Program-made: the position numbers and the translations under genes
Notes under the pieces: generated by a model
Database searches by the model: none
What the model was told of the DNA's origin: nothing
What the model saw: the letters and a program-made list of their open reading frames with translations, nothing else
In this document: in pieces, positions 18,246 to 26,739 of the stretch
Position numbering within the stretch: position 1 is the first letter of the stretch
Layout of the letters: each line of letters begins with the position of its first letter
Assembly: GCA_041480065.1 (NCBI GenBank)
Contig: JBGOZF010000012.1
Coordinates: 1 to 64,000, forward strand
DNA from: Fen-999 sp041480065
GTDB lineage: Bacteria; Pseudomonadota; Gammaproteobacteria; Burkholderiales; Rhodocyclaceae
DNA: 64,000 nt
Direction of reading: 5' to 3'

Positions 18246-19165
18246 GCGCCGACGCGCACGTCAGCGTATTGCTGCATGAGGCAGTCGAAGCGCTGGCGAT
18301 CAAGTCCGACGGCTGCTACGTCGATGCGACTTTCGGTCGCGGTGGGCACAGCCGGGAGATCCTGGCGCAGTTGGGCGACGGCGGGCGGCTGGTGGCGTTG
18401 GACCGCGATCCAGCGGCAGTCGAGGCCGGACGCGGAATCGCCGATCCCCGCTTTACGCTGGCCCATTCCGCCTTCGGCCGGCTGGCGGAAGTGCTGGACG
18501 GACTGGGTGTGGGGGTGGTCGACGGTGTGCTGCTGGACCTTGGCGTCTCGTCGCCGCAGTTGGATACCCCCGCGCGGGGCATGAGTTTTCGTTTCGATGC
18601 GCCGCTCGACATGCGCATGGATACGACGCAGGGAGAGACCGCCGCCGAGTGGCTGGCGCGGGCCGAACAACGTGAAATCGAAAGGGTGCTCAGGGACTAT
18701 GGCGAAGAACGGTTTGCTCATGCGATTGCAAAGGCGCTTGTTGCTGCTCGGGGCCAATTCGATATTACAACCACAGGCCAACTTGCCACGCTCGTGGAGA
18801 AGGCCGTCCGCACGCGCGAACCGGGCCAGCACCCGGCGACGCGCAGCTTTCAGGCTTTACGGATTCACGTCAATCGGGAGCTTGAGGAGCTGTCGCTAGT
18901 CCTGCCGCAATGCGTCGATCGCCTGACTCATGGAGGACGCCTGGTGGTGATCAGTTTTCATTCGCTGGAAGACAGGATCGTCAAGCGCTTCCTGCGCGAA
19001 CAATCGCAGCCGCCGAAACTGCCGGCGCGGCTGCCGGTGCGCGCCGCCGAACTGGCGGAACCGAAACTGCGGCTGGTCGGCAAGGCGGTCGGTCCCGGCC
19101 CGGCCGAGCTCGCCGTCAATCCGCGGGCGCGCAGTGCCGTGATGCGCGTCGCCGAGCGCCGCTGA
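18242..19165 (+). CDS. rsmH: 16S rRNA (cytosine1402-N4)-methyltransferase
   Basis: A 307-residue SAM-dependent methyltransferase (MraW). Motifs are HVSVLLHEAVEAL at the start, VDATFGRGGHSREIL (SAM loop, about 28-42), LLDLGVSSPQLD near 98-109 and VVISFHSLEDRIVKRFL. It acts on the same nucleotide as RsmI, whose gene is 3.4 kb upstream. GTG start coupled to mraZ; ftsL starts one base after its stop. Confidence 0.97.
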   Translation: MSADAHVSVLLHEAVEALAIKSDGCYVDATFGRGGHSREILAQLGDGGRLVALDRDPAAVEAGRGIADPRFTLAHSAFGRLAEVLDGLGVGVVDGVLLDLGVSSPQLDTPARGMSFRFDAPLDMRMDTTQGETAAEWLARAEQREIERVLRDYGEERFAHAIAKALVAARGQFDITTTGQLATLVEKAVRTREPGQHPATRSFQALRIHVNRELEELSLVLPQCVDRLTHGGRLVVISFHSLEDRIVKRFLREQSQPPKLPARLPVRAAELAEPKLRLVGKAVGPGPAELAVNPRARSAVMRVAERR

Positions 19166-19166
19166 C

Positions 19167-19451
19167 ATGCGCGTGAATCTCGCCCTGCTTGCCGTCGCCG
19201 TGGTCTGCGCCCTGGCGGTCGTCACCTCCAGCCACCGGGCGCGCAACCTGTTCGTCGAACTTGAACGGGAACAGAACCGCATGCACGACCTCGAGGTCGA
19301 ATGGGGACAGCTCCAGCTCGAGCAGAGCACCTGGGCCAACCATGCGCGGATCGAGAAGATCGCCCGCGACAAGCTCGGCATGAGGCCGCCGGCCGCGGCG
19401 AGGATCATTTCTCTCGATGCCGGTTCGGCCGCGCAAGGGAACAAGCCGTGA
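19167..19451 (+). CDS. ftsL: Cell division protein FtsL
   Basis: A 94-residue bitopic protein: short cytoplasmic N-terminus, one membrane helix (about 4-22), then a periplasmic coiled coil with leucine-zipper-like spacing (VELEREQNRMHDLEVEWGQL). It forms the FtsQLB complex that activates FtsWI. Its stop overlaps the GTG of ftsI. Confidence 0.92.
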   Translation: MRVNLALLAVAVVCALAVVTSSHRARNLFVELEREQNRMHDLEVEWGQLQLEQSTWANHARIEKIARDKLGMRPPAAARIISLDAGSAAQGNKP

Positions 19452-21166
19452 AGTTCGCCAAGAGTCCGATCCTGTTGCAGCGCCTGCCCTTCGGCCGGGC
19501 CCGGTTCGTGGTCGGCCTTTTGCTGGCCGGGTTTGTCGCGCTGATCGGACGTTCTCTCTACCTCCAGGTGTTCCAGAACGACTTCCTGCAGAAGAAGGGC
19601 GAGTCGCGCTACGAACGTGTCATCGAGATCTCCGCCACGCGCGGTCGCATTCTCGATCGTCATGGCGACGTGCTGGCCGTGTCTGCGCCGGTGAAGGCGA
19701 TCTGGGCCATTCCCGAGGATGCCGAGTTGTCGCCGGCCCAGGCCCGGCAACTGGGTCGCTTGCTGGAAATGGATGTGCGCGAGTTGAACCGCAAGCTCGC
19801 CGCCGACAAAGGCTTCGTCTTCGTCAAGCGCCAGGTCTCGCCCGACGTCGCCGAGAAAGTGGCGGCATTGCGGCTGCCCGGCATCCATCAGAACGACGAG
19901 TATCACCGCTACTATCCCTCGGGCGACGTCATGGCCCACGTGCTCGGCTTCACCGGTGTCGAAGACGCCGGCCAGGAGGGCGTCGAACTGGCGATGAACG
20001 ACCTGCTTACCGGCAAGCCCGGTTCGCGCCGTGTGATCAAGGACCGTCGCGGCCAGATCGTCGAGGACGTCGAATCGATCCGCAAGCCCAGGGATGGCAA
20101 GGACGTGACTCTGGCGCTCGACGCCAAGATCCAGTACCTGGCCTACAGCCAGTTGAAGCAGGCGATGGCAGAACACAGGGCCAAGGCCGGCGGCATCGTG
20201 GTGCTGGACGCCAAGACCGGCGAAGTGCTGGCCCTGGTCAACGCGCCCACCTACAACCCGAACAACCGCATCAAGCTGGCCGGTGCACAGTTGCGCAACC
20301 GTGCCTTCACCGACACCTTCGAACCCGGCTCGACCATGAAGCCCTTCACGGCGGCCATGGTGCTGGAGAAGGGTAAATTCCATTTCAATACCCAGATCGA
20401 CACCGCTCCCGGCCGCCTGACCATCGGCAGCGCTACCATTCACGATGCCCATCCGCACGGCGTGCTGACCGTTGCCGAAGTCATCCAGAAGTCGTCCAAC
20501 GTCGGCGCCGCGAAGATGGCGCTGTCGCTGCGGCCCGAAGAAATGTGGCAGACCTTCGACAACCTGGGTTTCGGTTCGCCGCTGAAGCTGGGCTTTCCCG
20601 GCGAAGTCGGCGGCCGCCTGCGCCCCGCCGCCAGTTGGCGGCCGATCGAGCAGGCGACCATGGCCTATGGTCATGGCATATCGGTGACGTTGATGCAGTT
20701 GGCCCGCGCCTACCTTGCCTTTGCCCGCGACGGCGATCTGATTCCCGTGACCCTGACGCGCGCCGAGACGCCGCCGCTGGCCGGCAAGCCTGTGTTCTCG
20801 GCCCAGACCGCGCGTGAAGTGCGGACGATGCTGGAAATGGCGGTACAGCCCGGCGGCACCGCGCCCAAGGCGCAGATTCCCGGCTACCGGGTTGCCGGCA
20901 AGACCGGCACTGCGCACAAGCTGGAAGGCGGGGCCTATGCCAACAAGTACGTCGCCGCCTTCGTCGGTTTCGCGCCGGCCTCCGATCCGCGCCTGATCGT
21001 CGCGGTCATGATCGATGAACCCTCGGGGGAACAGTACTACGGCGGCGACGTGGCGGCGCCGGTGTTCTCGCAAGTCATGGCCGGCGCGCTGCGCACGCTG
21101 GGCGTGCCCCAGGATATTCCGCTGCGGCCGCTGCTGATGGCCGAAGCGGTCAAGGAGGGCGTGTGA
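19448..21166 (+). CDS. ftsI: Peptidoglycan D,D-transpeptidase FtsI (PBP3)
   Basis: A 572-residue class B penicillin-binding protein that crosslinks septal peptidoglycan. It has an N-terminal anchor helix (about 18-38), a pedestal domain opening with RGRILDRHGDVLAVS, and a transpeptidase domain. Catalytic Ser295 and Lys298 lie in GSTMKPF, then SSN near 350 and KTGTAHK near 485. GTG start overlaps ftsL (GTGA) and the stop overlaps the murE GTG. The partner SEDS protein FtsW is in the same cluster. Confidence 0.97.
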   Translation: MKFAKSPILLQRLPFGRARFVVGLLLAGFVALIGRSLYLQVFQNDFLQKKGESRYERVIEISATRGRILDRHGDVLAVSAPVKAIWAIPEDAELSPAQARQLGRLLEMDVRELNRKLAADKGFVFVKRQVSPDVAEKVAALRLPGIHQNDEYHRYYPSGDVMAHVLGFTGVEDAGQEGVELAMNDLLTGKPGSRRVIKDRRGQIVEDVESIRKPRDGKDVTLALDAKIQYLAYSQLKQAMAEHRAKAGGIVVLDAKTGEVLALVNAPTYNPNNRIKLAGAQLRNRAFTDTFEPGSTMKPFTAAMVLEKGKFHFNTQIDTAPGRLTIGSATIHDAHPHGVLTVAEVIQKSSNVGAAKMALSLRPEEMWQTFDNLGFGSPLKLGFPGEVGGRLRPAASWRPIEQATMAYGHGISVTLMQLARAYLAFARDGDLIPVTLTRAETPPLAGKPVFSAQTAREVRTMLEMAVQPGGTAPKAQIPGYRVAGKTGTAHKLEGGAYANKYVAAFVGFAPASDPRLIVAVMIDEPSGEQYYGGDVAAPVFSQVMAGALRTLGVPQDIPLRPLLMAEAVKEGV

Positions 21167-22605
21167 GCGCGATGGCGATCCTCGCCGAACTCGAACGACG
21201 AGGGGTGAAGGCGACCCGCCTTGCCATCGACTCGCGCGCGGTGGCCCCGGGCGACGTCTTCGTCGGCATGCCAGGGCATCGGGTCGATGGCCGTGCCTAC
21301 GCCGCCGACGCCGTCGCGCGCGGGGCGGCGGCAGTGCTGTACGAGGCGGGCGCGCCGATGGCGCTGAACGTGCCTGCGGTGGCCGTTTCCGGGTTGGCCG
21401 GACTTGCCGGCGAACTCGCTCATCTCGTCTACGGCCGGCCCTCAGAGCGACTCTGGGTTGCCGGCGTTACCGGCACCAACGGCAAGACTTCGGTGTCGCA
21501 ATGGATCGCCCAGGCGATGAGCTTCCTCGAGTGCAAGTGCGCGGCGGTGGGCACGCTGGGCAGCGGCTTTCCGGGTCGGATGATCGAGAGCGTCAACACG
21601 ACGCCGGACGCCATCAGCCTGCATCGAACACTGGCCGGCTTCATCGAGCAGGGAGCTGTGGCCTGCGCCATGGAAGTGTCCTCGATCGGCATCGACGAGG
21701 GCCGCGTGAATGGCGTCGACTTCGATGTCGCGGTGTTCACCAACCTGACCCGCGATCACCTCGAGTACCACGGCAGCATGGAAGCCTACGCCGCCGCCAA
21801 GGAGAAGCTGTTCGATTGGCCCGGTCTGGGCGCCGCCGTGCTCAATCTCGACGATCCGCTCGGCGAGTGGCTGGCACGCAAGCTCGCCGGCCGCGTTCCG
21901 ACCACCGGCTACACGCTGTGCGGCCGTGTCGGCGGCGATCGGGTGCTGGTCGCGCGCGACATCGCCATGAGCGGAACCGGCCTCGCATTCACGCTGGACG
22001 GTGTGCGTATCGAAGCGCCGGTCGTCGGCCGCTTCAACGTCGCCAATCTGCTGGCGGTGATCGGTGCGCTGCTGACCAGGGACGAAACGCTGGCGGACAT
22101 CGCGGCCGTGCTGCGCCGGCTCGAACCACCGCCGGGCCGCATGCAGCCGGTGGGCGGCGTCGGCCGTCCGCTGGTGGTGGTGGATTACGCGCACACGCCC
22201 GATGCGCTCGAGAAGGCCCTTGGCACCTTGCGCGACACGGCGACCGCCCGGGGCGGCCGGCTGGTCTGCGTCTTCGGTTGCGGCGGCGATCGCGATTCCG
22301 GCAAGCGGCCGCTGATGGGCGCGATGGCCGAGCGGCTGGCCGACCGCGTGCTGCTGACGAGCGACAACCCGCGCAACGAAGCCCCCGTGGCCATCATCGA
22401 GGCCATCGCCGAAGGCATGACGCGCCGGCCCAGCATCGAGCCGGATCGCGCCACCGCGATCCGCCAGGCGCTGCGGGAGGCCGCAGCAGGCGACGTCATC
22501 CTGCTCGCCGGCAAGGGCCATGAGCCCTACCAGGAAATCGCCGGCCTGCGGCGGCCTTTCTCCGATCTCGAACAGGCGCGCATGGGCCTGGAGACCTGGT
22601 CATGA
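21163..22605 (+). CDS. murE: UDP-MurNAc-L-Ala-D-Glu:meso-DAP ligase
   Basis: A 480-residue Mur ligase that adds the third stem residue. The ATP site is GVTGTNGKTSVSQW (about 99-112). TSDNPRNEAP near 400 holds the DNPR motif that selects meso-diaminopimelate. Substrate loops such as NTTPDAISLHRTL are visible. GTG start overlaps the ftsI stop. Confidence 0.97.
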   Translation: MSAMAILAELERRGVKATRLAIDSRAVAPGDVFVGMPGHRVDGRAYAADAVARGAAAVLYEAGAPMALNVPAVAVSGLAGLAGELAHLVYGRPSERLWVAGVTGTNGKTSVSQWIAQAMSFLECKCAAVGTLGSGFPGRMIESVNTTPDAISLHRTLAGFIEQGAVACAMEVSSIGIDEGRVNGVDFDVAVFTNLTRDHLEYHGSMEAYAAAKEKLFDWPGLGAAVLNLDDPLGEWLARKLAGRVPTTGYTLCGRVGGDRVLVARDIAMSGTGLAFTLDGVRIEAPVVGRFNVANLLAVIGALLTRDETLADIAAVLRRLEPPPGRMQPVGGVGRPLVVVDYAHTPDALEKALGTLRDTATARGGRLVCVFGCGGDRDSGKRPLMGAMAERLADRVLLTSDNPRNEAPVAIIEAIAEGMTRRPSIEPDRATAIRQALREAAAGDVILLAGKGHEPYQEIAGLRRPFSDLEQARMGLETWS

Positions 22606-23987
22606 TGGATTTGTTCGAAGCTGCCCAAGCCACCGGCGGTACTGCAAGCGTCGGCGGCCATACCTTCGTCGGCGTGTCGACCGACTCGCGCAGCATCGCC
22701 GCCGGCGAACTGTTCGTCGCCCTGCGCGGCGAACGCTTCGATGGCCATGATTTCGTGCGCGACGTGCTGGCGCACGGAGCCGCGGCGGCCATGGTCGATG
22801 ATGCCTGGGCCAATGAACATGGCACCGGTCTGCCGCTGCTGAGCGTTGTCGACACCCGCCTTGCGCTCGGCAGCCTGGGCGGCTACTGGCGCAGCCGCTT
22901 CGCCATCCCGCTGATCGGCATCACCGGCAGCAACGGCAAGACCACGGTGAAGGAGATGTGCGCTGCCATCATGCGCGAGCATGAGCGGCGCGACGATTTC
23001 GATCCGGCCGAAACCGTGTTGGCGACGACCGGCAACCTCAACAACGACATCGGTTTGCCGCTGATGCTGCTGCGGCTGCACGCGGGCCATAGGGCTGCCG
23101 TGATCGAAATGGGCATGAACCATGTCGGCGAGGTTTCCTACCTTACGCATCTGGCGCGGCCGACCGTCGCCGTGGTGAACAACGCCCAGCGCGCCCACCT
23201 GGAAGGCCTGGGCACGCTGGCCGACGTGGCCCGCGCCAAAGGCGAGATTTTCGAAGGCCTGTTCGACGACGGTATTGCCGTGATCAACGCCGACGATCCG
23301 CAGGCGGGCTTGTGGCGACAATTGGCGGGCGCCAGAAGCGTCGTCAGTTTCGGGCTGGACGCCGATGCCGACGTCCGGGCCAGCGCCAGAGCGCGCGGCT
23401 TCGCCAGCGAAGTCAGGCTGACGGCCGCGCAAGGCAGCGTCGAGTTCGAATTGCCGGCCCCCGGCCGCCACAACGTGCGCAACGCGGTCGCCGCCGCGGC
23501 GGCCGCATTGGCGGCCGGAGTTTCGCTCGGAACCGTCGCCGAAGCCCTGAGCCGCTACGCCGGCATCAAGGGGCGCCTGCAGCGCCGGCCCGGCATCGAG
23601 GGTTCTCTGATCATCGACGACACCTATAATGCCAATCCTGATTCGATGCGCGCCGCCATCGATGTGTTGGCCAGCGTTCCCGGACGGCGTTTCTTCGTCA
23701 TGGGCGACATGGGCGAGGTCGGCGAGGCGGCCGGCCAGTTCCACGATGAGATCGGCGGCTACGCCAAGAGCCAGGGCATCGACCGGCTGTTTGCACTTGG
23801 TGACCTGTCGGTTGCGGCGGCCCACAACTTCGGCGGCGGCGGCCAGCACTTCAAGCGGGTTGAGGATCTGACCGCCGCGGTTCGCGGCGACGTCGGTGCC
23901 GACACAACGGTGCTGGTCAAGGGGTCGCGCTTCATGCGCATGGAGCGGGTAGTCGACGCGCTTATGGAGAACAACAATGCTTCTTGA
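22602..23987 (+). CDS. murF: UDP-MurNAc-tripeptide D-Ala-D-Ala ligase
   Basis: A 461-residue Mur ligase that adds the D-Ala-D-Ala dipeptide to complete the stem. ATP site GITGSNGKTTVKEM at about 106-119, central IEMGMNHVGEVSYLT and C-terminal IIDDTYNANPDSM. It starts inside the last codon of murE and overlaps mraY by 11 bp. Confidence 0.97.
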   Translation: MMDLFEAAQATGGTASVGGHTFVGVSTDSRSIAAGELFVALRGERFDGHDFVRDVLAHGAAAAMVDDAWANEHGTGLPLLSVVDTRLALGSLGGYWRSRFAIPLIGITGSNGKTTVKEMCAAIMREHERRDDFDPAETVLATTGNLNNDIGLPLMLLRLHAGHRAAVIEMGMNHVGEVSYLTHLARPTVAVVNNAQRAHLEGLGTLADVARAKGEIFEGLFDDGIAVINADDPQAGLWRQLAGARSVVSFGLDADADVRASARARGFASEVRLTAAQGSVEFELPAPGRHNVRNAVAAAAAALAAGVSLGTVAEALSRYAGIKGRLQRRPGIEGSLIIDDTYNANPDSMRAAIDVLASVPGRRFFVMGDMGEVGEAAGQFHDEIGGYAKSQGIDRLFALGDLSVAAAHNFGGGGQHFKRVEDLTAAVRGDVGADTTVLVKGSRFMRMERVVDALMENNNAS

Positions 23988-25146
23988 GTTGGCCCAGTGG
24001 CTGGGCAAGGACATCCGCGCCTTCAACGTCTTCAACTACATCACGCTGCGCGCGGTGCTGGCTACCATGACGGCGCTGACGATTTCCTTCGTCCTCGGTC
24101 CGGGATTGATTCGCTGGCTGACGGAAAAGAAGATCGGCCAGTCGGTGCGCGACGACGGTCCGCAGACGCATCTGATCAAGGCCGGCACGCCGACCATGGG
24201 CGGCGCGCTGATCCTGATTTCGCTCGGTATTGCCACGCTGCTCTGGGGCGACCTGTCCAATCGTTTCATCTGGATCGTGCTCATCGTCACCTTCGGCTAC
24301 GGGGCGGTCGGCTGGGTGGACGACTGGCGCAAGGTGGTCTACCGCAATCCGGACGGCCTCTCGGCGAGGTCCAAGTTCTTCTGGCAGTCGGCGATCGGCA
24401 TCGTCGCCGCCATCTACATCGCTTTTTCGATCTCCGCGCCCAATAATGAGAAAGTGGTCCAGTTGTTCTTCCAGTGGGTGGGCAGCGGCTTTACGCTGGA
24501 GTTGCCGGCCAAGGCCAACCTCATCGTGCCCTTCTTCAAGGAGGTATCCTATCCGGTGGGCATGTTCGGCTTCATCCTGCTGACCTACCTCGTCATCGTC
24601 GGCGCCAGCAATGCCGTCAATCTGACCGACGGTCTCGACGGCCTGGCCATCATGCCGACGGTCCTGGTAGGCGCGGCCCTGGGCATCTTCGCCTACGTCA
24701 CCGGCAACGCGGTCTATTCGAAGTACCTGTTCATTCCCTATATCCCGGGTGCCGGCGAACTCGGCGTTTTTTGCGGTGCGCTGGCCGGCGCCGGGCTGGG
24801 TTTCCTGTGGTTCAACGCCTATCCGGCCGAGGTGTTCATGGGCGACGTCGGCGCGCTCGCCCTCGGTGCCGCCCTGGGTGCGGTGGCAGTCATCGTGCGC
24901 CAGGAGATCGTGCTCTTCATCATGGGCGGCGTCTTCGTCGCCGAGACGCTCTCGGTAATGGTGCAGGTGAGCTACTTCAAGTACACCAAGAAACGCTACG
25001 GCCAGGGCCGCCGCATCTTCCTCATGGCACCACTGCATCACCATTTCGAGAAGGGCGGCTGGAAAGAAACGCAGGTCGTGGTGCGCTTCTGGATCATCAC
25101 CATCCTGCTGGTGCTGTTCGGATTGTCGACGTTGAAGATACGATAG
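23977..25146 (+). CDS. mraY: Phospho-MurNAc-pentapeptide translocase
   Basis: A 389-residue inner-membrane enzyme with about ten membrane helices that makes lipid I from UDP-MurNAc-pentapeptide and undecaprenyl phosphate. Motifs: VRDDGPQTHLIKAGTPTMGG (about 58-77), NLTDGLDGLA, FMGDVGALALG and the histidine cluster PLHHHFEKGGW near the C-terminus. Its stop is followed by a palindromic repeat rather than directly by murD. Confidence 0.98.
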   Translation: MLLELAQWLGKDIRAFNVFNYITLRAVLATMTALTISFVLGPGLIRWLTEKKIGQSVRDDGPQTHLIKAGTPTMGGALILISLGIATLLWGDLSNRFIWIVLIVTFGYGAVGWVDDWRKVVYRNPDGLSARSKFFWQSAIGIVAAIYIAFSISAPNNEKVVQLFFQWVGSGFTLELPAKANLIVPFFKEVSYPVGMFGFILLTYLVIVGASNAVNLTDGLDGLAIMPTVLVGAALGIFAYVTGNAVYSKYLFIPYIPGAGELGVFCGALAGAGLGFLWFNAYPAEVFMGDVGALALGAALGAVAVIVRQEIVLFIMGGVFVAETLSVMVQVSYFKYTKKRYGQGRRIFLMAPLHHHFEKGGWKETQVVVRFWIITILLVLFGLSTLKIR

Positions 25147-25166
25147 GAAGGACATGAAAAGCCTTT

Positions 25167-25245
25167 ACCGCAAAGGACGCAAAGGACGCCTAGGAAATCA
25201 AATGCGGTTCCTGGGTTCCTTTGCGTCCTTTGCGTCCTTTGCGGT
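25167..25245. repeat. Palindromic repeat, copy 1 (mraY-murD)
   Basis: Two 29-nt arms (25167-25195 and 25217-25245) are inverted with 27 of 29 matches around a 21-nt centre. Each arm is built from a 9-bp unit AAAGGACGC. Copies with the same arms are at 28986-29111 and 52993-53118. Transcribed, it would form a long hairpin in the dcw mRNA; it ends 7 bp before the murD ATG. Confidence 0.9.
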
Positions 25246-25251
25246 GAAGCC

Positions 25252-26739
25252 ATGCAGTTGAACGGCAAACACGCGCTCGTCTTCGGCCTGGGTGAATCGG
25301 GGCTGGCCTGCGCGCGCTGGTGCGTGCGCCAGGGTGCTCGGGTGCGCGTGCTCGATACGCGCAGTGAGCCGCCTTACCTCGCCGAACTGCGACGCTCGGT
25401 GTCTTCGGCCGAGTTCGTTTCCGGGCCGATGAACGAAGGTTTCGACAAGCACCTGCTGGCCGGCGTCGATCTGCTGGTACTGTCGCCCGGCCTTTCGGCA
25501 GGGCTGATGGCGGTGCTGCATGCCCGCGCCGAGGGTATTCCCGTCGTCGGCGAAATCGAGCTGTTCGCCTGGGGACTGGAAGATCTCGGTGTGCGTCGGC
25601 AGAGCAAGGTGATCGCCATCACCGGTACCAACGGCAAGACCACCACCACGGCGCTCACCGGCCATCTGTGCCGTGCCGCTGGACGGGTCACCGGCGTGGC
25701 CGGCAACATTTCGCCGGCGGCGTTGACGGCGCTGATGGCCTGCCAGGACGAAGGCAGGCTGCCCGGCGCCTGGGTGCTCGAGCTTTCCAGTTTCCAGCTT
25801 GAGACGCTCGAGTCGTTGAACGCCGATGCGGCAACCGTGCTCAATATCAGCGACGATCACCTCGACCGCTACATCGACCTCGACGACTATGCCGCCGCCA
25901 AGGCGCGCGTGTTCCAGGGCGAGGGCGTGCAGGTGCTGAACCGCCAGGATGCGCGGGTGAAGCGCATGGCGATTCCCGGCCGGCAACTGATTACGTTCGG
26001 CCTCGATGCGCCCGGCGACGAGGATGACTTCGGCCTCAGGGAGAATCGGGGCGAAGCGTGGATCGTCCATGGCGATCGCCCGCTGATGTCCGTGCGCGAA
26101 CTGCCGATCGCCGGCCTGCACAATGCCGCCAACGCGATGGCCGCCTTGGCGCTGTGCGCCGGCATCGGACTCGATGCGGCCGCGTTGCTGCCGGCGCTGC
26201 GCCAGTTCAATGGGCTGCCGCACCGAGTCGAGCGCGTCGCCGATGTCGGCGGCGTCACCTATTACGACGATTCCAAGGGCACCAACGTCGGGGCCACCGT
26301 GGCCGCGTTGGAAGGCATTGGCGGCCAACTGGCCGCCCTGGATAGTCGCCTCCCTCCCAGTGGGAGGGAGGTTGGGAGGGAGGGCTCTTCAGTTGTCGCT
26401 TGCGATCGGGGCGATCGCAAGATCGTCGTGATTCTCGGCGGCGACGGCAAGGGGCAGGACTTTTCGCCGCTCAGGGAAGCTGTTGCGCGCCACGCACGCT
26501 CCGCTGTCCTGATCGGCCGTGACGGGCCGAAGATCGGCGCGGCGATCAAAGGCTGTGGCGTGCCGGTGGTGACGGCCGGCGATCTCGACGAGGCCGTACG
26601 TCAGTCGGCGGCGATGGCTCAGCCCGGCGACGCCGTCCTGCTCTCGCCGGCCTGCGCCAGCTTCGACATGTTCCGCAACTACGAGCACCGGGCGCAGGTC
26701 TTCATCGAAGCCGTGCGTCGCCTTGGAGTGCCCGCGTGA
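25252..26739 (+). CDS. murD: UDP-MurNAc-L-Ala:D-Glu ligase, with an in-frame insertion
   Basis: A 495-residue Mur ligase adding D-Glu, the second stem residue. Rossmann start GKHALVFGLGESGLACARW; ATP site AITGTNGKTTTTAL (about 122-135); YYDDSKGTNVGATVAAL near 340. The family is usually about 440-470 residues. Here about 25 residues (roughly 364-389, DSRLPPSGREVGREG...) interrupt the span between GATVAAL and VVILGGDGKGQDF, and they are encoded by a palindromic CT/GA-rich sequence. The ribosome site (GGTGAAG) comes from the end of the upstream repeat and is weak. The stop overlaps ftsW (GTGA). Confidence 0.96.
   Translation: MQLNGKHALVFGLGESGLACARWCVRQGARVRVLDTRSEPPYLAELRRSVSSAEFVSGPMNEGFDKHLLAGVDLLVLSPGLSAGLMAVLHARAEGIPVVGEIELFAWGLEDLGVRRQSKVIAITGTNGKTTTTALTGHLCRAAGRVTGVAGNISPAALTALMACQDEGRLPGAWVLELSSFQLETLESLNADAATVLNISDDHLDRYIDLDDYAAAKARVFQGEGVQVLNRQDARVKRMAIPGRQLITFGLDAPGDEDDFGLRENRGEAWIVHGDRPLMSVRELPIAGLHNAANAMAALALCAGIGLDAAALLPALRQFNGLPHRVERVADVGGVTYYDDSKGTNVGATVAALEGIGGQLAALDSRLPPSGREVGREGSSVVACDRGDRKIVVILGGDGKGQDFSPLREAVARHARSAVLIGRDGPKIGAAIKGCGVPVVTAGDLDEAVRQSAAMAQPGDAVLLSPACASFDMFRNYEHRAQVFIEAVRRLGVPA
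26349..26371. repeat. Palindrome inside murD
   Basis: CCTCCCTCCC and GGGAGGGAGG form a perfect 10-bp hairpin with a 3-nt loop, followed by another GGGAGGGAGGG copy (26374-26384). It lies in frame in murD and encodes residues absent from typical family members, so it looks like a small inserted repeat. Confidence 0.8.

Noticed and set aside
18896..21073. 725-residue minus-strand frame opposite rsmH-ftsL-ftsI
   Set aside because: Shadow frame with Arg/Gly/His-rich composition and no domain; the plus-strand genes explain the region.
25167..25245. CRISPR-like direct repeats of AAAGGACGC
   Set aside because: Units are contiguous 9-mers arranged as inverted arms, with no spacers and no cas genes.
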